A stretch of 64,000 nucleotides of DNA from Alistipes sp. GTDB taxonomy: Bacteria; Bacteroidota; Bacteroidia; Bacteroidales; Rikenellaceae. Below, piece after piece: positions 27,700 through 35,926 of the stretch (its first letter is position 1; every line of letters begins with the position of its first letter). Below the pieces are notes generated by a model. The model was given only the letters and a program-made list of their open reading frames with translations, was not told where the DNA came from and did not search any database. The position numbers and the translations under genes are program-made. Location: NCBI GenBank assembly GCA_017465055.1, contig JAFTWZ010000001.1:1-64000 (forward strand), written 5' to 3'.

Positions 27700-28491
27700 C
27701 TACTTCTCCTCGCGCTGGCTATTCTTACGCATCAGCTTACGGATTGCCTGAGCAAGAGTTTTGGGATCGACGTTACGCTTTATCTGTGAGTCGTGAGCCA
27801 GCGATATCTGTCCTGTCTCCTCCGAGACTACTATGATGATAGCATCCGACACCTCGCTCATACCAAGAGCTGCACGGTGACGCATACCGTAGGCCTTAGG
27901 CACCTCCTGGCGTGTCTGCGGAAGCACACACTTAGCCGCTACCACCCTATCGCCGCTGATGATCATAGCACCATCGTGTAGCGGTGCATTCTTGAAGAAT
28001 ACGTTCTCGATAAGTGCCGTCGACACCTTAGCATCGATGGCGATACCGCTCTCCTCGATAACGCCGAGGTCATTGGATTGTTTGATAAGTATCAGCGCAC
28101 CGACCTTCTCCTCGCCCATCTCTTGACACGCTACGACTATAGGCTTAAGATCTATATCGTCCTCCTCTTTGCGGTTGCGGAAGTTGAAGATACGCGTGAG
28201 CCACTCGAAACGCTCACGCTGACGGCCTATGACCTGCAGGAAGTGGCGTATCTCGGGTTGAAAGATGATGAGTATGGCAATGACACCGACAGATATTATC
28301 TGTCCGAGGATAGTCGAGAAGAGTACAAGGTTGAATGTCTTGACCAATATCCATACTAAGTAGATGACGAAGATACCCATCATAATATATGGTGCACTTG
28401 TGCCCTTCATTGCGCGGTAGGCGCCATAGAGCAACGACGACACCAAGAGTATATCGATGACATCAACAAACGTAAATGGTATAAATCCCAT
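27700..28491 (-). CDS. cdaA: Diadenylate cyclase CdaA (DAC domain)
   Basis: A 263-residue membrane enzyme making cyclic di-AMP from two ATP. Three hydrophobic segments occupy about residues 8-25, 35-50 and 58-78, followed by a short coiled linker and the DAC domain with the catalytic DGA (173-175, LHDGAMI) and RHR (204-206, GMRHRAALGMSE). Length and topology match CdaA. The usual partner CdaR/YbbR and glmM are not adjacent here. It lies downstream of and convergent to feoAB. Confidence 0.95.
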   Translation of the reverse strand: MGFIPFTFVDVIDILLVSSLLYGAYRAMKGTSAPYIMMGIFVIYLVWILVKTFNLVLFSTILGQIISVGVIAILIIFQPEIRHFLQVIGRQRERFEWLTRIFNFRNRKEEDDIDLKPIVVACQEMGEEKVGALILIKQSNDLGVIEESGIAIDAKVSTALIENVFFKNAPLHDGAMIISGDRVVAAKCVLPQTRQEVPKAYGMRHRAALGMSEVSDAIIIVVSEETGQISLAHDSQIKRNVDPKTLAQAIRKLMRKNSQREEK

Positions 28492-28612
28492 TGTCTTTTC
28501 AGGTTTAGTATAAGTGTGTATGCCTCAAGGCTTATGATTAACGGTGCGAAATTAGTTAAAAAAATGCCGACTTGCAAGAGCAAATCGGCAAATTTTCCTC
28601 ATCGAGTATTCT

Positions 28613-29296
28613 TTACTCGAGTGCACCAGCCTCATAGAGCTCGTCAACGCTCTTAAGTACTATATCAGAGATGTTGAGCGATGGATCTGCATCGACAACA
28701 GATACGGCGTTGAGAATCATCTTATAACGCTTGTCGGCGTTAATCTGGTCGAGAGCCTTACGTGTAAGCTCCTGGAAGCGATTCATAAGTACCATCTGCT
28801 CCTCACCCAAAGCCTGCTCCTCCTTTTGCAATGCCTGGCCCTCGGTCTGTACGGTGGTCTGCAGAGCTGTCATACGTGTCTGTATCGACTCGCCCTTCTT
28901 CTGCAACTCCTCCTGCTTCTGCTGAGCGTTGAGCGAGGTTATAAGGCCTTTGGCATAGTCCTGCTGTAGCTTCTCGGCATCGGCCTGGAGCTTGTTGTAC
29001 TCCGAAGCTAAGCTCTGCTCCTTCTTTGCCCAACCCTCCTGTGCCGCGGCAGCACGAGTCTGGAAGTCCTGCATCTTAGCCTCGAGAGCCTTACCCTCTG
29101 CAGCAAAGAGCTTGCTCTGTGCCATAATATAGTCCAGGTCGATAAATACCACGTCGCCACTGGCTACACACTCTACGGTACGTACCTCGGTGCTATCACT
29201 AAGTGTTGCTTCGTCCTTTGTGTCGTTTGAAGTAGCACCGCCACACGATGCCATCAACATAGCAAGAGCTGAGATAAAGAAAAGTGACTTTTTCAT
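28613..29296 (-). CDS. OmpH/Skp-like periplasmic chaperone, lipoprotein form
   Basis: A 227-residue protein with a lipoprotein signal (LMASCGG, lipidated C18), a spacer, then VVFIDLDYIMAQSKLF (the conserved start of the OmpH domain, about residues 49-64) and a long Gln/Glu/Lys-rich coiled coil (65-180) forming Skp-type tentacles. The OmpH family holds unfolded outer-membrane proteins; the lipid anchor would place this one on a membrane, unlike soluble Skp. Its promoter box TACCTTTG is at 29341-29348, divergent from ruvA. Confidence 0.85.
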   Translation of the reverse strand: MKKSLFFISALAMLMASCGGATSNDTKDEATLSDSTEVRTVECVASGDVVFIDLDYIMAQSKLFAAEGKALEAKMQDFQTRAAAAQEGWAKKEQSLASEYNKLQADAEKLQQDYAKGLITSLNAQQKQEELQKKGESIQTRMTALQTTVQTEGQALQKEEQALGEEQMVLMNRFQELTRKALDQINADKRYKMILNAVSVVDADPSLNISDIVLKSVDELYEAGALE

Positions 29297-29340
29297 AGTT
29301 TTTTATACTTCGTTTTAGTTAAATTTCGAGTTTCGAAACA

Positions 29341-29348
29341 CAAAGGTA
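29341..29348 (-). promoter_or_regulatory. -7 box of the OmpH-like gene
   Basis: TACCTTTG on the minus strand, 44 bases before the start codon, only 12 bases from the ruvA box on the other strand. Confidence 0.6.
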
Positions 29349-29360
29349 AGAAAATTTATT

Positions 29361-29368
29361 TACTTTTG
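29361..29368 (+). promoter_or_regulatory. -7 box of ruvA
   Basis: TACTTTTG on the plus strand 39 bases before the ruvA ATG; divergent from the OmpH-like gene promoter. Confidence 0.55.
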
Positions 29369-29407
29369 TAGAAATTTTAGAATATTTTTCATTTTTAAGG
29401 AGATAGT

Positions 29408-30007
29408 ATGTACGAATATATCAGAGGACAGGTTGCCGAGGCGACACCGACCTATGCCGTAATCGAGGCCGCTGGCGTTGGATACTTTATCAATATCTCT
29501 CTCAAGACATTCAGCGACATAGAGCGCTCGACCGAAGCACTGCTATACACCCACTTTATCGTGCGCGAGGACCAACAGTCGCTCTTCGGTTTCTCGACTA
29601 AGCTCGAGCGCGAACTCTTCCGTCAGCTAATAAGCGTCTCGGGCGTAGGAGGCAACACCGCACGTATGATACTCTCAACGTATACGGCCCACGAGCTTCA
29701 AAATATCATTGCCACCGAGAATGCCGTACTGCTAAAGAATGTCAAGGGTTTAGGTCTTAAGACAGCACAGAAGATTATTGTCGAACTCTCGGGCAAGATG
29801 CTCGAGTTAGGCGCAAGCGATATGATGACCGCGCAGATAGGCCAGAGCACAGCTAATGGCAACGAGGTCTACGACGAGGCACTGGCGGCCCTTGCAATGC
29901 TCGGATTCCAGAAGTCGGCATCAGATAAGGCTCTCAAGGCTATCTTCAAGGAGTCGCCTGCGATATCGGTCGAGGAGGCAATCCGCGCAGCACTTAAGCG
30001 CTTATAG
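29408..30007 (+). CDS. ruvA: Holliday junction DNA helicase subunit RuvA
   Basis: A 199-residue RuvA that binds four-way junctions and positions RuvB for branch migration. The N-terminal OB fold (MYEYIRGQVAE..YAVIEAAGVGYFINI), two HhH motifs (LISVSGVGGNTARMIL and VKGLGLKTAQKII, about residues 75-125) and the C-terminal RuvB-contact domain (ALAALAMLGF..EAIRAALKRL) are complete. ruvB is not adjacent. An AGGAG-like sequence lies eight bases upstream of the ATG. Confidence 0.97.
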   Translation: MYEYIRGQVAEATPTYAVIEAAGVGYFINISLKTFSDIERSTEALLYTHFIVREDQQSLFGFSTKLERELFRQLISVSGVGGNTARMILSTYTAHELQNIIATENAVLLKNVKGLGLKTAQKIIVELSGKMLELGASDMMTAQIGQSTANGNEVYDEALAALAMLGFQKSASDKALKAIFKESPAISVEEAIRAALKRL

Positions 30008-30090
30008 TGTCTCATACAACTCAAAGAGGCTTGGCGAGGCCACTTTTGCCACATTTTGGTATAAAATATCGTAGGTTGCAAAATATTTAT

Positions 30091-30098
30091 TATCTTTG
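30091..30098 (+). promoter_or_regulatory. -7 box of the FKBP lipoprotein gene
   Basis: TATCTTTG, 14 bases before the chosen ATG at 30113; an in-frame GTG at 30098 would overlap it and was rejected as a start. Confidence 0.6.
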
Positions 30099-30112
30099 TG
30101 CGATATATGTAT

Positions 30113-30733
30113 ATGAGGAGTATAAGTAGAATATCATTGGTCGTAGCTATGGCGTGTGCAGCCATAGCCTTTGTGTCGTGCAAGAACGATACAGACACCG
30201 TGCTTACCAAGCAGCAGGATGCAATAGAGAAGTATCTTACCAGTAGCCACACGCCCAAACTTATAAACGAGACTGAGGTAGTAAACTCTTTGGAGGAGAA
30301 TCCACCATTCTTCACACGCTGGGATCTCGACATATACCGATACATCGCGACCTATTATGACGAGGGTCGCGAGGAGAGGGCAGAGATATATCGCGGCACG
30401 ACATTCGATATAGTATATACGGCCTACATATTTAGCAGTAGCAAGCCCTCCGTAAACGATATGTACGCTACGAACGACCCCGACTCCATAGCCGAACTTA
30501 CGTCTACTGGACTCAACACCTCCTACGAGTGGTCGACAGAGCCTATGCGCATAACATTAGGCAGCAGCGCTCTTGTAAGTGGTCTTGAGACGGCATTAGA
30601 GGGTTGTCGCGAGGGTGACAGCATAGAGATATACCTCACCTACCTCGAGGCCTATGGCAACAACTACATTGGTAAGGTGCCAAGCAAGTCGTCGGTAGTG
30701 TGGTATATCGACATAGTAGATGTCGTAGAGTAG
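30113..30733 (+). CDS. FKBP-type peptidyl-prolyl isomerase-like lipoprotein
   Basis: A 206-residue protein with a lipoprotein signal (IAFVSCKND). The C-terminal half is FKBP-like: GTTFDIVYTAYIFSS, then ALVSGLETALEGCREGDSIEIYLTY.EAYGNNYIGKVP and the closing SSVVWYIDIVDV. The central Trp of FKBPs is in YEWSTEPM or replaced, so isomerase activity is uncertain. The start 30113 was chosen because it lies after the TATCTTTG box; 30107 is an alternative. It is followed 27 bases later by a larger FKBP-like lipoprotein gene, probably in one transcript. Confidence 0.82.
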   Translation: MRSISRISLVVAMACAAIAFVSCKNDTDTVLTKQQDAIEKYLTSSHTPKLINETEVVNSLEENPPFFTRWDLDIYRYIATYYDEGREERAEIYRGTTFDIVYTAYIFSSSKPSVNDMYATNDPDSIAELTSTGLNTSYEWSTEPMRITLGSSALVSGLETALEGCREGDSIEIYLTYLEAYGNNYIGKVPSKSSVVWYIDIVDVVE

Positions 30734-30760
30734 CCGCAAGAAGGCAAGTAACAAGAATTT

Positions 30761-32341
30761 ATGAGAAAGAAGATGAGATATTTATCCGTAGTCGCAATAG
30801 TAGCATTGATGCTTAGCACGCTATGGTCGTGCATCGAAGAGCCTACACTGACATATAATGAGGTAGAGCAGCGCTCACTTAAGGCCTGGATCGAGAAGTA
30901 CCACCCAGAGTTGGCCGACAACTACCAGGAGGAGGGAGGCTACTATGTCGAAGTACTCGACGAGGGTATTCAAGACTCGACAGCCATATCGGGCAAGGAT
31001 GTATGGGTGTGGTACGACTTTACGGCTCGCAACCTCGCTGGCACTATTCAGGAGACGCGTAGTTCGGAGCTTGCCACGCAATTAGGCACCTATACCGACT
31101 ATACGCACTACATCCCAGCCTTTCGCTTTAGCGGTGCGAACCACCACACGCTGATGGAGGGAACGTACCTCGCCACTTTCAACAAGCTGAAGATTGGCGA
31201 TAGTGAACTTGAGGTGCGCTACGGCACTAAGCTACGCCTCTACCTGCCATCCTCTGTTGTAGGTAGCACTACCAATACCAGCGATGGTGGCTACGAGGGC
31301 GAGTTTGCGTCGGATGGCACCAAGCCTATGATTGTCGATATGACCATCTGGGGCCACGTGGGTAATCCAGTAGCCTACGAGGGCGAGCGTGTAGACTGCT
31401 TTGCCGAGGCTAATGGAGGTCTCTGCACAGAGCATAAGGCCGAGAGTGATACCGATGAGGCAGATAAGGCATTGCGCCGCCGTGCCACACGTACCGAGGG
31501 CGATGATACGGCAAGTGACGAGGATAAAGAGGAGGAGGTAGACACCCGTCCTCTGGAGTTCTTCGATGGTCGCTGGCATCAGCCTGTTGACACACTCGAG
31601 CAGCTACTCGTAAACTACTCATACTCACCTAAGCGCACCACGCTCAACTTCCGCGATGCTTTAGGTGCGGATACGCTTAAATACCCCAGCGAGAGCATCT
31701 ACAACGCAGGACGCATATATGGCAATGGCCAACTCGACAACATCGACCGCCGTATCAACGAAGTCTTAGTAGAGCGTTTTGGCGAGGGCATCACCTACGA
31801 CGAGGTACTCGAGGCAGACTCGATAAACACCAAAGCTGCAGTTAAGATATGGTACATAGGTCGCTTCCTCGATGGCTTTATCTTCGATACCAATATCGAC
31901 GAGGTTAAGGAGATAATCTACGGTAAGGTAGAGTCGGAGGGTGAGCCCCTCACCTTCGAGACAGCAAAACCCGAGGACAACGACTACATCTTGGCTTGGG
32001 AGTACGCGATGCCTACCCTGCGCATCGGTCAGTGGGCTACGATACTCACGGTGTCGACCTACGGTTATGGTATCGAGGGTAAGGCGGGCTCTCACACCAC
32101 TACAACAACTACCGATAGCTCGTACTATGACTATGCCAACTACTACAACTATATGAATTATATGAATAACTACTACGGCTACGGCTATGGTGGTATGTAT
32201 AATTCAGGCTACTACGGCTATAATCCCTACTACTATGGTTATACGCCCCCAACGACGGGCACTACGACAACCACTACAACAACCTCAGCAGAGATACAAT
32301 CCTACGCTCCACTGTTGTTCCAGGTCTTCGTCGAGAAGTAA
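30761..32341 (+). CDS. Large lipoprotein with two divergent FKBP-like domains and a Tyr-rich loop
   Basis: A 526-residue protein. Lipobox TLWSCIEE gives a lipid anchor. Region 75-170 (VWVWYDFTARNLAGT ... FNKLKIGD.ELEVRYGTKLRLYLPSSVVG) and region 355-526 (KIWYIGRFLDGFIFDTN ... LAWEYAMPTLRIGQWATILTVSTYGYG ... APLLFQVFVEK) both follow the order of FKBP elements: the YTG-like strand, the G-x-x-F-D turn, the W..A...M..G helix and the closing strand. Between them lies an acidic linker (EDKEEEVD). Inside the second domain, where FKBPs have the flap before the last strand, is an inserted stretch of about 55 residues almost only Tyr, Asn, Gly and Thr. Family call is by pattern, so moderate. Confidence 0.65.
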   Translation: MRKKMRYLSVVAIVALMLSTLWSCIEEPTLTYNEVEQRSLKAWIEKYHPELADNYQEEGGYYVEVLDEGIQDSTAISGKDVWVWYDFTARNLAGTIQETRSSELATQLGTYTDYTHYIPAFRFSGANHHTLMEGTYLATFNKLKIGDSELEVRYGTKLRLYLPSSVVGSTTNTSDGGYEGEFASDGTKPMIVDMTIWGHVGNPVAYEGERVDCFAEANGGLCTEHKAESDTDEADKALRRRATRTEGDDTASDEDKEEEVDTRPLEFFDGRWHQPVDTLEQLLVNYSYSPKRTTLNFRDALGADTLKYPSESIYNAGRIYGNGQLDNIDRRINEVLVERFGEGITYDEVLEADSINTKAAVKIWYIGRFLDGFIFDTNIDEVKEIIYGKVESEGEPLTFETAKPEDNDYILAWEYAMPTLRIGQWATILTVSTYGYGIEGKAGSHTTTTTTDSSYYDYANYYNYMNYMNNYYGYGYGGMYNSGYYGYNPYYYGYTPPTTGTTTTTTTTSAEIQSYAPLLFQVFVEK

Positions 32342-32400
32342 CAACGTTTATCCCGTGGGCACGTAACCACAATCTACGTTACCCTAAGGCTTTACATAAT

Positions 32401-32445
32401 CTGTGGGAATCTCATCACGCTTAGCAACGTATGAGATTCCCACAG
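32401..32445 (+). terminator. Terminator after the FKBP-like pair
   Basis: A perfect 15-bp stem CTGTGGGAATCTCAT/ATGAGATTCCCACAG with a 15-base loop, followed by TTATTAT. Confidence 0.7.
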
Positions 32446-32468
32446 TTATTATACTCGCTCATAATAAA

Positions 32469-32658
32469 GAGGCTGAATAAAAAGTGTATTTTGTCGTTAT
32501 GCTCGCCTTCAAAATGCTCATTTACGCAAAGTAAACTCCGCTTTTTTAGGCTTCGCAGCGCCGCGATTAAGTGAGAGCAGAGGCTGCAAGCAGCCTCTGC
32601 CGAGCGTGAGCGGTGAAAAGGAACTTAAGCCTAAAACTACATCTTTTTATTCAACCTC
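32469..32658. repeat. E1 inverted-repeat element, long form, reverse orientation
   Basis: A 190-base copy bounded by GAGGCTGAATAAAAAG and CTTTTTATTCAACCTC. It includes about 70 bases absent from the short copies, with the hairpin AGAGGCTGC..GCAGCCTCT. The same extra block is in the interrupted copy at 13659, so a long and a short subtype exist. Confidence 0.88.
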
Positions 32659-32668
32659 TTGACAAAAC

Positions 32669-32700
32669 GGGGATGACAAATTTACTTTTTATTCAGCCTC
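32669..32700. repeat. Half of the GGGGATGAC palindrome joined to an E1 end
   Basis: GGGGATGACAAATTTAC followed by CTTTTTATTCAGCCTC: the palindrome lacks one arm and is fused to a second E1 right terminus just after the long-form element, suggesting a recombined or partly deleted second element. Confidence 0.7.
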
Positions 32701-32706
32701 ATTGTT

Positions 32707-33891
32707 TTATTGGCCGGTGACGCTCTCTATCTCGGCCACTACCTCTGGGGTAAGATGCGACCAGCGACCGACGATTAAGCCATTGGAGTCGATAAGGATG
32801 AAGCAGGGAATCTCCTGCACATCGTAAGCCAAAGAGATATCTGCTTGAGATGGGAAGTAGTAACTATCGGCATCCTCCTTACGCTCGACTATAAGCTGCG
32901 GCCACTCCGAGAGGTTGTGCTGCGCAACCGCCTCGCGCCACTCTACCTCTTCTCTATCAACAGATAGGCTCAGTATCTGCAACCTATCACTGCACTTGCT
33001 GTATAGACTCTTCAGTTTAGGTATCTCGTTGATGCAAGGACGGCACCAACTGGCCCAAAAGTCGAGCAGAACGTACCCCTCGGCATAGCACTCCGAGAGC
33101 ACCACCCTACTATCATCTATCGAGCGAAGTGTAAAGTCGAGAGCCTTGCTACCCACCTCGCCACCATTAAGCCTCGATATATCTCGGTGTATTGTCATAA
33201 GCTCCCAGAGAGGTCTATTCTGCTGCCTCTCGGTCGATGCGGATATCAGGGAGTCTACAATCGTTGCATCATACCCCATATCGATGAGTCCATCGATAAC
33301 AGAGGGCACAAGCGAGTTATTAGGATTAGATTGTATGAACTCCACAGCCAAGTTGGGCCACTTAGCACCTATCGCGTGATGCTCCATAACGATAGCATAA
33401 AACTCAGCCCATAGTGTGTCGGCATTTGGCAAGCCAGCGTTATTGGCCTCTACCCACTCCTCATTCTTGCGCATCACCTCATATAGTTTTTCATAGATAG
33501 CCTTGTTGTATTCACCAAAGGCACCGCGATACTCCCTTATGTCATCATCAACGCTTAATCCCGACAACGAGTAGTCATACAACGTGCTACGCTCGGCACT
33601 AAACTTAATATTCGCAGGTTCTATGAATAGTTGTACTTCGTCTCTATTTTGCATCGATAGCACAGCAGGTACAACCCCACTCACCTCGCCCTCAAAGCGA
33701 AATCTGCCACTATCGACATAGGTCGTATCACGCTGCTCAAGCCATACGCCATCACGCTTTATGGGATAGCTTAGACAAACCATCTCGCCATCTTCGGCAT
33801 TAGTCATCGTGCCCTCGACAACAAATCCGCGCTCGCCATCACAGGCCACCAGCAATACAACGCAACATAGGCATAATAACACTCTCCTCAT
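32707..33891 (-). CDS. DUF4369-TlpA-type thioredoxin lipoprotein
   Basis: A 394-residue protein with a lipoprotein signal (VVLLVACDG), an N-terminal DUF4369 domain (about residues 22-115), a helical middle part and a C-terminal thioredoxin-like domain (about 255-392) with the active CXXC in FWASWCRPCINEIPKL and the cis-Pro loop VQEIPCFIL. This is a common Bacteroidetes form of membrane-anchored thiol-disulfide oxidoreductase. It is divergent from the TPR regulator gene. The 5' part of this gene and the divergent promoter are duplicated at 42.1-42.6 kb. Confidence 0.9.
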   Translation of the reverse strand: MRRVLLCLCCVVLLVACDGERGFVVEGTMTNAEDGEMVCLSYPIKRDGVWLEQRDTTYVDSGRFRFEGEVSGVVPAVLSMQNRDEVQLFIEPANIKFSAERSTLYDYSLSGLSVDDDIREYRGAFGEYNKAIYEKLYEVMRKNEEWVEANNAGLPNADTLWAEFYAIVMEHHAIGAKWPNLAVEFIQSNPNNSLVPSVIDGLIDMGYDATIVDSLISASTERQQNRPLWELMTIHRDISRLNGGEVGSKALDFTLRSIDDSRVVLSECYAEGYVLLDFWASWCRPCINEIPKLKSLYSKCSDRLQILSLSVDREEVEWREAVAQHNLSEWPQLIVERKEDADSYYFPSQADISLAYDVQEIPCFILIDSNGLIVGRWSHLTPEVVAEIESVTGQ

Positions 33892-33988
33892 AAGTATATC
33901 TATTTAGGTAACTATATTGTTTTAACGTACGCCACTACAAAATATTGCAAATTGATGGCCGTGAGTACTAAATCCACGAAAAATTATC

Positions 33989-33996
33989 TATCTTTA
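33989..33996 (+). promoter_or_regulatory. -7 box of the TPR regulator gene (original copy)
   Basis: TATCTTTA, 28 bases before the ATG. The surrounding 130 bases are repeated upstream of the gene at 42612. Confidence 0.55.
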
Positions 33997-34024
33997 CGCT
34001 TGGATTAATCCCCAACGAAGCGTT

Positions 34025-35680
34025 ATGAAACAATATCTAATATCTATTTTACTGGCGGTCATAGTGGTGTCGTGCACCCAGCACTCGGAGCACTGGACAA
34101 CGCTAAGCGAAGCAGAGAACCTTATCTCCGAAAGGCCTGATAGCGCACTACGCATACTGCAACCTATTGACCGTGGCGAACTATCGAGCAACGAGGAGCG
34201 AGCAAAGCACGCACTACTACTCTCTATGGCATTGGACAAGAACTATATCGACGAAACAGACCTATCGCTTTCAAGTGAGGCTAAGGACTATTACGCTGAG
34301 TCGAACAACACTCGCTATAGATTTCTATCTCTCTACTACTATGGGCGCGTCCTATACAATCGAGGGGAGTATACCGAAGCTATCGTTGCTTACACCGAGG
34401 CAGAGAGCCTGCTAAGCGAGGTCGATGACGATTACCTTGCTGGACTGCTTTATACGCAGTTTGGCGAGATATATCGACTATTCTATGACCACAACAAGAG
34501 CCTTGCGGCCTACCAGTCGGCCTTTGATTACTACTCTAAAGTAGGTTTGGAGAGCCACAAAGCATATGCCCTACACGACATAGGTGTAGCCTATGGTAAT
34601 CTCGAAGACTTTCAGCGAGCTGTTGACCATTTCGATAGGGCGCTGAGCATAGCCCATCAGCTCGAGGATGAGAATCTTGAGATCATATGCTATCAGAATC
34701 TCATTATGCTCTACGATATGACCTACGAGTACGACAAATGTAGCGACATAGTCGATGCTCTAACTACCAAATATGATGAGGAGCTATACTCGCCAAAGTG
34801 TTTAGGCTCGCTGGCCAGCTACTACGCCGCATCGCAGAAGTATGAACTTGCCGAAGAGTATTTAAACCGTGCGTGGCAGGCAGTTGCCAATATTGGCGAT
34901 TCAATAGATATGTACTTTAAGTCGGCCAATACAATGAAGCAGATGGGTCGCACGGACGAGGCTATGCGCTACTTTGAGGATGGTGTGCAGCTTCAAAACC
35001 GAGAGCTGCAGCACGCCCTACAACAACCCATTCTCTCGGCACAAAAGGAGTATTTCCAGAATCAAGCCATATTTAACGAGTATCGCCTAAAGAGGAGCCA
35101 TCAAATATATATCACCATAACCGTCATCGTTGTGCTGATAATTGTTGTTATCGTTATGTACGTAAGGTATAAAATTGCTACCAAGAATAGCGAGATAAGC
35201 AGATATATGGAGGCGATGCAGGACCTTGAGCAATCACTCTTTGCCAAGAATATAGCCACTGATAGTATGACCGAACAGATTAACCACCTCTTCGAGTCGC
35301 AGTTCACGCTCATCGATAAGCTCAGCAACATCTACTACGAGACTCACGGCACTATGCGCGACAAGGAGGCTATATATACGCAGGTGCGAGGCGAGATTGA
35401 GAAGCTACAGACCAACAAGCGATATATCCAGCAGTTGGAAGATATTGTCAACAAGCATAAGGGCAATGTTATGCACCTACTACGTGAATCGATGCCTGAG
35501 TTCAGCGAGATGGACTATCGACTACTATGCTTTCTATATGCTGGCTTCTCAGCAAAGGCTATCAGCGTCTTCACGGGCGATAGCATAGGTAATATCTATA
35601 TGCGAAAATCGAGGCTTAAATCGAAGATTACAGCGTCTGAAACCAGTAACAAAGAGATAATATTACGATATTTAATGTAA
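34025..35680 (+). CDS. TPR signalling protein with membrane helix and C-terminal HTH-like domain
   Basis: A 551-residue protein. The N-terminal signal ends in a lipobox-like VIVVSCTQ; tetratricopeptide repeats fill about residues 30-330; a membrane helix is at about 360-380 (IYITITVIVVLIIVVIVMYV); then a coiled coil (385-470) and a C-terminal region (MDYRLLCFLYAGFSAKAISVFTGDSIGNIYMRKSRLKSKI) like the HTH of LuxR-related regulators in Bacteroidetes. Such proteins sense an extracytoplasmic state and control genes in the cytoplasm. Its ligand is unknown. Divergent from the TlpA-like gene, with which it may work. Confidence 0.83.
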   Translation: MKQYLISILLAVIVVSCTQHSEHWTTLSEAENLISERPDSALRILQPIDRGELSSNEERAKHALLLSMALDKNYIDETDLSLSSEAKDYYAESNNTRYRFLSLYYYGRVLYNRGEYTEAIVAYTEAESLLSEVDDDYLAGLLYTQFGEIYRLFYDHNKSLAAYQSAFDYYSKVGLESHKAYALHDIGVAYGNLEDFQRAVDHFDRALSIAHQLEDENLEIICYQNLIMLYDMTYEYDKCSDIVDALTTKYDEELYSPKCLGSLASYYAASQKYELAEEYLNRAWQAVANIGDSIDMYFKSANTMKQMGRTDEAMRYFEDGVQLQNRELQHALQQPILSAQKEYFQNQAIFNEYRLKRSHQIYITITVIVVLIIVVIVMYVRYKIATKNSEISRYMEAMQDLEQSLFAKNIATDSMTEQINHLFESQFTLIDKLSNIYYETHGTMRDKEAIYTQVRGEIEKLQTNKRYIQQLEDIVNKHKGNVMHLLRESMPEFSEMDYRLLCFLYAGFSAKAISVFTGDSIGNIYMRKSRLKSKITASETSNKEIILRYLM

Positions 35681-35767
35681 TGCACTGATAATCAGTCGAT
35701 ACAACAATCACCAAAAGACTAATAGTCAATATACTACTGATTATCAATAACTTACAATACCACACAA

Positions 35768-35800
35768 TGGGTTGTTAGAAATATCAAATCTAACAACCCA
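35768..35800 (+). terminator. Terminator behind the TPR regulator gene
   Basis: Perfect 12-bp stem TGGGTTGTTAGA/TCTAACAACCCA with a 9-base loop, followed by TATATTTTATT. CTGATTATCA-like words surround it on both sides. Confidence 0.75.
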
Positions 35801-35887
35801 TATATTTTATTGATTATCAGCATACTAACCCCTTATATTGTTAGATGATTTGGGGCAAAAAAGTTCTATATTATCTGTCTAATGGTC

Positions 35888-35895
35888 TACCTTTG
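35888..35895 (+). promoter_or_regulatory. -7 box of the M16 protease gene
   Basis: TACCTTTG, 31 bases before the ATG. No clear -33 element. Confidence 0.55.
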
Positions 35896-35926
35896 CAGTA
35901 GCAAATCAGCATAAAATTTTAGGATT

